A DNA stretch of 64,000 nt from Rhopalosiphum padi (lineage: Eukaryota; Arthropoda; Insecta; Hemiptera; Aphididae): positions 35,814,652 to 35,878,651 of the forward strand of contig NC_083597.1 of the NCBI RefSeq assembly GCF_020882245.1, given 5' to 3'. Shown here in pieces: positions 51,025 through 61,045 of the stretch. The notes under the pieces are model-generated. The model was not told the DNA's origin and searched no databases. It worked only from the letters and a program-made list of their open reading frames with translations. A program made the translations under genes and the position numbers. Numbering within the stretch: the stretch's first letter is position 1; every line of letters starts with the position of its first letter.

Positions 51025-51241
51025 CGCCTAATAATAAGGTAATGCTACAAATGTCAAAAATATGTAAATACTGTGAAAGAGTATCCTGGTTCAAACACGG
51101 AACCTGTAAATGCCCAATGTGAATAGAATGGCACAGCAAGTGAGTGATATAGCCCAAGTTAATATTGCTTAATATTAGCAACCCTAGGTGCCTATAATTT
51201 CTTAGTGAGAGACTTCGTTTCTTCTTTACAAGTCCGCCCAT
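51025..51241 (-). CDS. Unidentified open frame ending at a splice donor (possible exon)
   Basis: An ATG at 51241 opens a frame of about 72 codons. It reads MGGLVKKKRSL at the start, passes through hydrophobic stretches (LGLLILSNI, HIFDICSITLLLGG) and reaches GGCG followed by GTAAGC, a good donor, at 51024. The segment is less AT-rich than its surroundings and third codon positions vary. No acceptor lies between the upstream stop (TGA) and the ATG, so it would have to be a first coding exon. Other weak acceptors inside the frame would give an internal exon instead. I could not match it to a family or find a following exon, and it may be chance. Confidence 0.2.
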
Positions 51242-53361
51242 ACAATCAATTGTAGGCGATCACAGCGATCAAGCTACAATTTGTTTTGTCCCGTCTGTAA
51301 CTTAAAAAAAATGAATTTCAATGTTTAAGTATCACCACCGGAAGATCTTTCATTCATATATTTTAATGTTATTATTTATTTAATTTATTAAGCTTATCTT
51401 GTCCGGGTTATGAAACAGATGACCAAAATAAAAAATATAAATTGAAAAAAAAATATTTATTCCTGATTTCAAAAATCGATTTCTCTCGGATATTAAAATA
51501 TAGTTATGTAAGTTTTAACCTATAAGATAGAGGTGGGTAGAAATCTATATATGTGTGTGCGTGCAAAACATGTAAAAATTGATAAAAAGCTTTTGTGAAT
51601 TGTACAGGTATCGTACTATAAGGCGAGTAACCGAATATATAACGCGGTAGGTATAAATAGGTATTGTTTACAGATGCATGCATATAGCATATAGCATGAG
51701 TGGACCATTACCGTGGTCGATTTAATAACATTACGGCCAATATACATATACATTATAATATTATATAGACTAACTCTACCACGACATGCGGTGAATCGTA
51801 AAAGTCAAATTTGTTTTATTTTTATTCATTCGATATACCTATAATAATATATATTTTTTTAATGTGCAGCAAAAAAATCGCCATCTATTTTATAATCGTA
51901 TAAAATATTATTTACATAATCATAATAACCGTACCTATACGTATATATAATTTGCAGTGTATTATTAGTCTACACCAAAGTTATATGGCTTTATTTTTTA
52001 TTTTTTTAATGCGACCTGGTATCATTAACGGGCTTATGCTAATAGCAGTTGTTATTATACGCGTTGTCGTATTATACGACTGTGAACGGTATCGAATGTG
52101 CAAGTTTATATTACATACTTACATATTATTATTATTTGTTATTAGTGTCATCGTCGCTATTATATAATGTTTGAATACCTGATGGGATTGTAAAAAAAAT
52201 ATTTTTCAAAATACCACACTCTATTTATAAGTATAATTATAAGTACCTACAGTACTACATTTACATTTACATTATACAAAGATTAAAATTGGTTTTTGGT
52301 TACCAAACTTTGTTATTATGCGTGACTTAAACAGATATGATATACCGATGCAAAATTTGGTTTCGATTTATTACGTTGTATATTTAATAATTATAGAAAT
52401 CGCGAAAATTCATTTAAACTATAATTTAATTGTATTTCTGAAGCTAAAACCAATCAAGACGTTTGTCGCATACAAATCAAAGATCTGCAATCAATATATG
52501 TCAATTTATAGTTACGGCAATTGATTTTAAATTATAACATCATAATTTTTATTATTGGTCATACGCACGCAATGCACAGTATAATAAATAATAATATTCA
52601 ATAAGTTTTGGTCAAATCACATCATATTATACATATTATGATGTGCTATATATCTAATCTCTATATTAATGTTGAAACCGTTTTAAAATCGAAACGAGCG
52701 TCGATATTATACATATTATATACATTTATTGCAGTATAGGTACGATTTAAGCGTTAACAAGGGCGGTATATGGTATAAGCACAATGCACATGTACCGCTC
52801 GAGGACTTGTTGGTACATATAACTTTATCTCGGAAAATAACTGAAATTAATGAAATTCTGTTTTTTAATAATTATGGATAATGGAAATCCTTTTAATTAT
52901 TTATTGAAGTTCTATTATAAAAATAACATAAATTTGTTCAAAGCATTGTCATTTTGTCAGAGGATTACCAGAAAAACAATATGGAAAAAGTGCATCGCCT
53001 ATGGACGATATATGCGCGCGTTCCCATCATGTTGTAGGTATCTGCAGTAACACCATATAAACCTATTTAATAATATTATATATATACGAGTATTATTTTG
53101 ATGATGATTGTATTTCATAGTTTTACCATTGTTTTTTAATTTTTTATTCCGTCAAAAGTCGCCCACGTAACGCGTATACGATACTTATATAGTATATTAC
53201 CATAGGTATTATAATATTTGTTTTATCGAATCGCGATGCGTTACACTGTTGTCGGGTTATGTAATAGGTTTTTCTGTGGAAAAAACAGTTCCCATAATCT
53301 TAGGCGCTGCAGTGGCAAGACGAAGACGCGTCGCGGACCACATCACATGCGTTACTATACA

Positions 53362-53383
<22 letters not shown>
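53362..53383. repeat. (TA)n microsatellite
   Basis: About ten units followed by a short TG run. Confidence 0.9.
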
Positions 53384-53392
<9 letters not shown>

Positions 53393-53661
53393 CATTATAA
53401 CGGGTAGTAACGGCTTCGTACTGATTACCTACAATAATTCAAAAGTAAATTCGTGTGTTTTTGACACATGCTCGTGCATCTGTCAAAACAGCCACTTGAC
53501 CGGATGATTTATACTTTCACTGCGCACTGTACGCGCCGTCGTTCCACAATTGTTTCCGAATTAAAAAATAATAATAATAACAATAATAATAGTAATATTC
53601 GTGATTAAAAGAGTGAGAGAGGAAAAAACAACACTCTGCCGTGATTGAAGTCTTCATCAAC

Positions 53662-53760
53662 GTTGTCGTCGCCGCGGTCGTCGTCGTCATCGCCATCATC
53701 ACCATCGTCATAATCATCATCATCATCATCATCATCATCGTCATCGTCATCGGTATCGCC
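53662..53760. repeat. TCR-type trinucleotide array (TCG/TCA)
   Basis: Nearly 100 bp of TCG and TCA triplets, richest as ATC repeats at 53710-53742. Translated on the minus strand it gives Met/Thr runs that are not a protein. Confidence 0.9.
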
Positions 53761-53989
53761 GTTGCGTCTGGTCACGAAAACGTTCGTGTCGGTACCTACG
53801 TATATAATATAGTATAGGTAGGTTGTTCACGTTGTTTGTGCGGTTGCTGCCGTTGTTGTGATAATATTATTGTTATTATTATTATTATTGAAGCACTAAG
53901 TCGCTGGCGATTTGTGTGAAAACCGTCATCGAGTAATTGTATTTATTTCCAACGAAAATATTATTATTCGTCCGCGTGCATATCGTCAT

Positions 53990-54380
53990 AACATTATAAA
54001 GTGTAAAATATTAATAATATAACGCACAACACAATACGAAACGAAACGTGCGGCGCGCCGAGTCAAACCGAGTGGTGTCTCGGGGCTGCTACGCGGTATT
54101 GCACGGCGATTCGAGTGTTTTCTTATGGAATTCTCGCGGCCATTGTGTCGGGGACGCGACCACCCGCGGACACCCCGACGGAGTGTATAAACCGGACTAC
54201 TTAAGCACCTGATCCTATTAAATTCGAAAACTCTATTTTTTTCTCCCCCTCGGCTGTTTGTTCTTAAGTGACGTGGAATGCGAAAATCGAGAGCGCCGCA
54301 CCCTCGCGCTGCAGACGCGGTCTCCGCACCACCACCGCGCACACATCTGCAAGGTCGAGACGACGCGCAGGCACGATAGT
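53990..54380. other. CpG-rich island, possible promoter or 5' exon
   Basis: The most CpG-dense patch in the second half of the window, between a TTA/ATT-rich flank and a GT microsatellite. Open frames on both strands (118 codons minus, 77 plus) are Arg/Ala-rich by composition and have no domain. It could be a promoter and first exon of a gene with long introns, but no splice pair is convincing. Confidence 0.25.
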
Positions 54381-54431
54381 CGTGTGTGTGTGTGTGTGTG
54401 TGTACATTATGTTATTATTATTATTATTATT
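54381..54431. repeat. (GT)n and (TTA)n paired microsatellites
   Basis: GT run at 54381-54403 and TTA run at 54412-54431. Confidence 0.9.
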
Positions 54432-56141
54432 GTGTGCGTATATATATATATAAATACGGTCAAAGGGTGTCGCGAGAACATAATAGTATAATCCGAATAT
54501 TATAATATTGTCATGTGGAGGTTTATGTCTTTGATTTCGTCACGTACACATCACACACACAACAAACAAAGTCAGCCAAAGAAAAAAAAACACTGGTAAC
54601 ACAATATTAAATTGTCGAATATACCACTAAATCGTTTAAATCGTCTTGTACTTGATAATATATAGTTGTTAAAACACGACATAATCTACGCGTCTAATAA
54701 ATAATATACATTAAGTACAGGACTTTGACGTAACACTGCAACATAACGTATAATCACTAGACCTAGTTTGCCGGTTCGACAGGTGATGTCTACTGCAGTT
54801 CGCTACAGTCTTTATTAATCGTATATATCTTTTCAATGGGCGTAAATCACAGGAATTGAATAAACTCTGTGAAATTATCATTAAAATATTAATTGATCGA
54901 TCTTTTAAATATGTAAAACCAAAAAATAAAAAATATAATATTTTATATGAGTACTTACGTATACATTTTTTTTTTTAATAACAGCATCCAATATGGCAAT
55001 TTATTGTGATCTACGAAAAAAACAAAATGATATTATATTATACAATTAATATTATAATGTGTGATCTATAAAAACTTACTAATTGTTTTGATAGTTAGCT
55101 CTAATAACCACAAACGCATAAAACAATTAGCTAACTAACATATTATTATAATATTCCTCCCGCGTAAAGTAATAATATAGTTAATAATATACTTGGTTGA
55201 GGCTCTGCGTTCTGCACATTTCGTTCGTAATCCCTCTTTAGTCTGTTTTTCGCAAACTGGAAGAATTTAACTCTAATATACGAATAATCTGAATGAATAT
55301 CATAAATTATTAACATTTTAAATGAAATATAACGGACACTTCATACTGTAATGCCTTATCAAATACAATATTTTCAATTGATTTCTCTTCAAATTTGCAT
55401 TCCATTATATGATTCCTTCGCGACTTTTACATCGTGAATATTCAACGTATAATTTACGTGTAACAAATAAATCAACTTTCTAAAAGCTTTATTAACTTAT
55501 TGAAAAATGCAAGACTATCACTAGAAATTTTTATCTTTTATCTGGTGAATCTTTGAGTTTTCGTTTATTCTTTTCTCTGGGGTTTTCTTTATTTTTTTGA
55601 TATTGTCCATTTTTCGTAGCATGCGCCCTTTATCTGATAACTGATATGTGCCTGTGTAACATTATGAACTTTGATTCTAACGATCAACCGTTTTTTGTCT
55701 ATTAATTGAAGTTATTTTCTTTATCACTTATCAAATTATTTATAATTATTTTTATGCAGCATATAATAAATATAAATAATACATATTATTAATATATAGG
55801 TACTAACGGTCTAACAGAATACGTTTAAAATTCACAAATATCGACTTTTGAGTGTTTCCTCCAATGTTTGGTTTACACGTTTTACATTTAAAATACATTA
55901 AGTGTAGATATGTAGTTAGTAGGTAATATTATTATGTTACTACTTTGTTACTACTAAACTTTGATAAACCTTTAGAATTGTTAACAAAACGTGACCATAA
56001 AATATATTGACTATACGTCTATGATCTATGTAATTTACTATTTAATAAATTATAACAGATAGTATTTGATTAGTAGACAGTATTAGACGCAGGCATTTTG
56101 TTACCTTGACAATTGGATTATTCGTATTTTATTCTCTAGAG
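54432..56141. other. AT-rich stretch with one candidate exon
   Basis: Apart from the possible exon at 55193-55256, nothing beyond AT-rich DNA and short homopolymers was seen. Confidence 0.5.
55193..55256 (-). CDS. Possible 64-bp internal exon of an unknown gene
   Basis: On the minus strand, a pyrimidine-rich ATTCTTCCAG acceptor precedes TTTGCG and the segment ends at CCAA followed by GTATAT. One frame reads FAKNRLKRDYERNVQNAEP, a charged, non-repetitive, protein-like sequence unlike the surrounding DNA; a second frame is also open. No neighbouring exon could be linked, and the donor is only moderate. Confidence 0.22.
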
Positions 56142-56392
56142 CAGAGGTCACCAATTGGCGGACCGCGAACAGTTTTCTTTTTTACGGATTCTTATCAATG
56201 GAGTAGATATTACAATTTTTATAATATATAAATAAATAAAAACTATAAATGTGTCATATAAAATGTATAATACGGCAAAAAAATTATTTAAGTAATAAAA
56301 AATAATCTGTATTTTTATAATCACTAACTGTTAGGCACCGCGGACGGTAATTTTCAAAACGAACCTCCATAGACATTAGTTTGTGACCTCTG
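56142..56392. mobile_element. hAT-like short non-autonomous element (251 bp)
   Basis: It begins CAGAGGTCACCAA and ends with the inverse TTTGTGACCTCTG (about 12-bp terminal repeats). The CAGRGGTC start is typical of hAT/Charlie-type ends. The flanks CTCTAGAG and TTGTAGAG match at 6 of 8 positions, consistent with the 8-bp duplication hAT elements make. A GC-rich GGCGGACCGCG block near the left end is mirrored by ACCGCGGACGG near the right. No coding capacity. Confidence 0.75.
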
Positions 56393-57831
56393 TTGTAGAG
56401 TATAGATATGTTTCTTATAAATTGTATTAATGAAATAAATTTGTTTTACTGTCGTAACATTTTTTAAATATGATTTAAAATAATGGGCACTATATTTTTA
56501 ATATATACATATATTCATGATTTTTCAAATAAGATTAGTGAATTATTTTATATTTCGTGTATAATATTATGTATATATATTGAACAAAACATGTTTTGGT
56601 AGATGATCACGTCATATTGGATTGCCAATTTTTATTTTACTTAAGTGATGTACATGATATTATATAAAATATCTGACTTAAAAGATCGAGTGGTCCCGTT
56701 TGAAGAGGAATCGTCTGGTCATTATCCGTAATTGTAAATAATTTTGTGCGACATAATAAAGGTAAGAGCATACAATAATAACAAAATTATGAAAATATGT
56801 ATCTATATAAATGAATGATGATAATATACCCCGCCGGCCACATGAGCTTGTATAAAAATAGGTCTCATACGCCGCCGCGGGTATAAGTTATACGATGACC
56901 AGAGCGAGCGCCCGAAGAGAAAGCTCATTATTATTATTATTATTATTTAGTCCGTACGGTCTGGTAATCGATGCGGTTCTAATTTACAGCCTTTTACAAG
57001 ACGTTTTATTACCGTCGTAACGCGCCGGTGTGTTTAATAATAATAATATAATCGTCGTAAAGTCGACGGCTGTTTTACGACAAAACCTTATTAGCAGCTC
57101 GTCTTACGGGTCGGAGAAAAAAAAATCTAACAAAGTCGTATGCGCGGTATAATTAAAATAGTATACCAGCAGCAACATACAGGTACCGCTACTACCTATT
57201 ATTATTATTATTATTAAATAATATAGTGGTTGCAAGTACAGTAGTGACGGCGTAGTCGCGTAAACGCGCGGTATATAATAATATAATATTATATTCTCAG
57301 GAGCTCGTACTTATACTCATACGTGTTATTAGTATGAGGAACGATTTGCGGGTATTGTGTACTGATAGTATATAGTTTACGCCAAATAGATCGCCGCCGT
57401 CAAAGAAGTGTCCTGCTGCAACGCAGATCGTAACTCAGGCAGGTATTATGGCAGCTGGCTGAGTATTCTACATAGTACATAGTACATACTTATTACACCT
57501 CAGCGTAACGTTTCAAAAACAATAAACTTATATGGTTAAATTGTTTGTCCCCCCCCCCCGCCAAAACAATATTTGCCAGGATCACCACCCATGAGGAACA
57601 TCAATATACCTTTACCTATTTGTGGTTAAAATAATAAAACAAATAAATAATAGTGCAAAAATATTGTCCGGAGACTGAATCAAGGACGTTTATGTTTACT
57701 TGTTGGTTAAAATCGATTAATTTCCGATAGAACGGAAATTAAATAGTCATTAACGTACTGACAACGATTTGAAAAAGAGACGTTGTCATGTAATCTAACC
57801 ATCCAGTGGCACTTACCCTTCTTACTACAGT

Positions 57832-57896
57832 TGGCTTCAGAGGGATTATCTTTTGGATGTCATATTTAGTGAGCACGCCAGACGCCCAGACAGACG
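57832..57896 (+). CDS. Possible 65-bp internal exon of an unknown gene
   Basis: A strong acceptor (CTTCTTACTACAG) precedes TTGGCTTCAG, and the segment ends at ACAGAC followed by GTAAGT, a consensus donor. Two frames are open; one reads GFRGIIFWMSYLVSTPDAQ and would end in phase 0. The opposite strand is also open and has a GTAAGT donor just beyond (57813) but lacks an acceptor, so the plus strand is preferred. I do not recognise the protein and found no linked exon. Confidence 0.25.
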
Positions 57897-58787
57897 TAAG
57901 TACAAATTTTAATATATTAGCTATTGCCGTGGATATTCAATACGGTTTGTTTGTTATTAGGGTGTTGAATTAAATCGACTATACACATAATATGTTATCT
58001 ATTCGCGATTATTTACTATCAAAAACACAATAATATGTTAAATAAATAATATTATTAATATTGTATATACATTATAATTTATAATATATCTGGTTGATAC
58101 AATTGGAAGGTAAACAATTTTCTGACGGATCATCTCCGCTCAGAATCGCTTTTCGTACGTGATGGTGATGATCTATTATTAAATTCAAATTAACATATGT
58201 GTTTCAATTATCGATTCAATGAAAAAGTACACACTGCACAGTAAAACGATTACCAACTTTTCTCCATTTTTTCATTTTATTATTGTCTACTATTGAAACA
58301 TAATTGATTTTTAGTTTGTAATTGTATGGAAAAAGTCAATGCTATTAAAATTTTACACTTATCTAACATACGCTAACAGTTAATTTTACATATCCTATAA
58401 AGTGTTAATAATTAACTCATGTTTCTCGGACGTTAAAGTTGGACTTTTCTCGAGGCTCTGACGTTTAGTCACGACTATCGATGAAGGATAGTTTCCTATT
58501 TTCCAATCTCCTAAGTGAAAGTTTCTTTTTTCCACAACGTATGTGACACGTTCCAATACTCAATTGTTACTCATTGATCATAATATAAGCGGCGTATAGA
58601 TGGCAGGTAATAAGTAATTATTAATGAAAGTATAATATTGAGTGGGTGGACCATATGTTGCATAATATAATTATTATTAAAATGTTAATGACGACGGCGA
58701 CTGGGAGAACGCGGATAACGACTCAATCCCGGACGTGGGGTGTGTGTGAACGAAATTCATCAGCATCCACCGCCGAACTTGGACCGA

Positions 58788-58809
58788 ACACACACACACA
58801 CACACACAC
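58788..58809. repeat. (CA)n microsatellite
   Basis: About ten CA units. Confidence 0.9.
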
Positions 58810-58890
58810 CCATCATAATAATATATACCATCACGTGATATAATATATATCACGTCCATTGGTGTGCTCTGCGTTTAAGTCTCCCGGAGC

Positions 58891-58913
58891 TATATATATA
58901 TATATATATATAT
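58891..58913. repeat. (TA)n microsatellite
   Basis: About 11 units. Confidence 0.9.
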
Positions 58914-59786
58914 TATAACATATATTATGTTCCTGAATATTCTGGATGTACTACACTTGCTGTAATTACCATCGTTGCGCGCCCGTGTGCATATGCGTAC
59001 GCCGGATGAACAATGATGCCGAGTTAATATATTATTATATAGACACGCGCAGTTACACTACATAATATTATAGGTATAAACGTTTTAAAATATGATCGCG
59101 ACGTGGAACATTATATTATATTATTATACTTTGGTTGGATATTTATATATTATAATGTATCGTAAAATGTAAAGGGCGTAAAGCGAGTAGTCACTTCAAA
59201 AACGGAGATGCGATTCTGTTACCTCCTCGTCATATTCCGACGTGCATTATAACGTACGCCTCCTGTATACGATATATCGTAGTATTTATAACATATTATG
59301 ATGGCCGGCCGCCTTGATAACGCACCGCGCTTCCGTCGTGTGTAATGGAAAATATTTATGTGGCACATAAACTATATTCTGTTATTAAAATTCATAATTA
59401 CATAATTACTTAAGTCTACGCATTATATTAAACTATATACGGTAATATAGTTTTTTTTAAATTTTATATCTTCAAAACGATGTAAATTTTACATATTTAT
59501 TATTATAATAAATAGCACGAAAATATGCGCATACATATAGTTAAAATTCCAAAAAATTATTAAGTATGTTTTCATAAAGTAAAAGTGATTTCTGTCAATA
59601 AACTTCTTGTTACATAAGTATAAAAATGTATAATCACAACTCCTCTCACCCCCTCCCCCCAAAAAAAATGTCTGTATGACATATATTGTAACATGGGCAG
59701 TACCTATTTAAAACGAACTATAATATAATATGTCTTATAGATATAGACATATTTAACATCATATTATTGCAATCGGTCTTTGTAAG

Positions 59787-59817
59787 GTGTGTGTGTGTAT
59801 GTGTGTGTGCGTGCGTG
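59787..59817. repeat. (GT)n/(GTGC)n imperfect microsatellite
   Basis: GT run interrupted by A and passing into GTGC. Confidence 0.85.
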
Positions 59818-60631
59818 GTCTATATTATGCAGAATCGTTGTGAACGTGTGTAGATTTGGCGGCCTTGTAACTTAATATTAATTTTTTCAAATACCTATTA
59901 ATATTTATCAAGTTATTTGAAAATGATCGCAAGTCACTTTATGCAATTCACGTTGTGCAATAAAATAATCCACAACTCCTAATAATAAATAAATCTTCAA
60001 ATTTGTTTAATTTTATTAAATAAAAAAAATGGATTCAGGTGTATGTATTTTAGAATATTGTATGCATTAAAATAAAATATCTATTTTATCTACCTATTCG
60101 ATACAGCTCAAGTCTTTGTATTGAAACCCTTTGACCGAATAAATCGATCTTTTCCTTTCGATCTCTTCATGACTATTAGGTTGGGTTGGTCGGGACGTGC
60201 ACGCTACAACTGCACAATATTCAATGACAACAACAACAACAAAAAATATCGACGACACCCCTAAAGACATATAATATAATATACAGCCATAAAGGTAACT
60301 ATTATCTTATCTCCTACGCGTATATAATATTATTCCGCACCAGACGTATTATGTGTCCGTCTGTTAGTTTTGGACGTCTGACGCGTCGACGTTTTAAGAC
60401 CTAACAGGCACGGTACAATGTGTGTATATGTGTATACGAATAATAATATTATATCATATAGTGTTACGGAACGTTTCGTGCGTGTATTTCGATTTATAGC
60501 GATCTCGGTCGGCCCGGGGGATTGAATGTCAGTTAAAAAAAAAAGAGTAATAATAATATAACATTTCGTCGCTGGCGACGCATTATCCTTGTGAAAAACA
60601 CCGTAAAATGATAATAATATAATATATAATA

Positions 60632-61045
60632 TATATATACAAGGTGATTCATCAAGCATGTTCACCCCCTTTTATCCGTTATAATAATGCATTAATCCGA
60701 ATTTTGATTTTTGGATTTATTTATTCTACTTCGAGACTTCAATCTCAGATACTCAGATTCGTTATGGAATTTACAGGTTGTCGTACATTGGATAATTATC
60801 GACATTTAGACAAGTATAGTATTCGATCTATCAAACATCATCTGGGAACTAAGGATTTTTCTTGTATGAAATAATAGATATATAATATATACCGTAAGGA
60901 ATATCACAGGACACTCTTTAAATAAGAAAACAAATTAAGCATGTCATAAATACAAGATTCTTAAGTACGATAAAAAATTCCAAAAATCAGAATTTAAATA
61001 ATTGTATTATCAAGGTTAATAATAATGGTCCACCCTGTATATATT
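60632..61045. mobile_element. Foldback element 3 (about 410 bp, CAGGGTG-type ends)
   Basis: The left end ATATATACAAGGTGATTC and the inverse of the right end ATATATACAGGGTGGACC match at most positions. Similarity continues about 120 bp inward, including CTGATTTTTGGA-type and GTACTTAAGA-type blocks. The 76-codon open frame inside (60644-60874) is part of the repeat and has no domain. It fits a MITE with long terminal repeats; the TATATA flanks may be its target. Confidence 0.75.

Larger units (their letters stand above)
56393..60631. other. Gene-poor stretch
   Basis: Apart from the candidate exon at 57832-57896, no gene could be supported. CpG-rich patches lie at 56830-56910, 57040-57110, 57240-57270 and 59230-59340. 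A GCTCAGAATCG phrase at 58138 also occurs at 50698 and probably marks fragments of one repeat family. Confidence 0.5.

Noticed and set aside
51025..51241. Assignment of the membrane-like frame to the TMEM8/PGAP6 family
   Set aside because: LLILSN and the later region are suggestive, but the spacing between the conserved blocks is about 17 residues too short.
53517..53750. Frame with Met and Thr runs
   Set aside because: Direct translation of the ATC trinucleotide array.
53986..54342. 118-codon minus-strand frame
   Set aside because: Arg/Ala-rich translation of a CpG island; overlapping plus-strand frames are also open.
54977..55040. Strong acceptor-like TTTTTTAATAACAG followed by CATCCAATATGG
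   Set aside because: All frames soon stop or lack a donor; a poly-T run gives false acceptors in this DNA.
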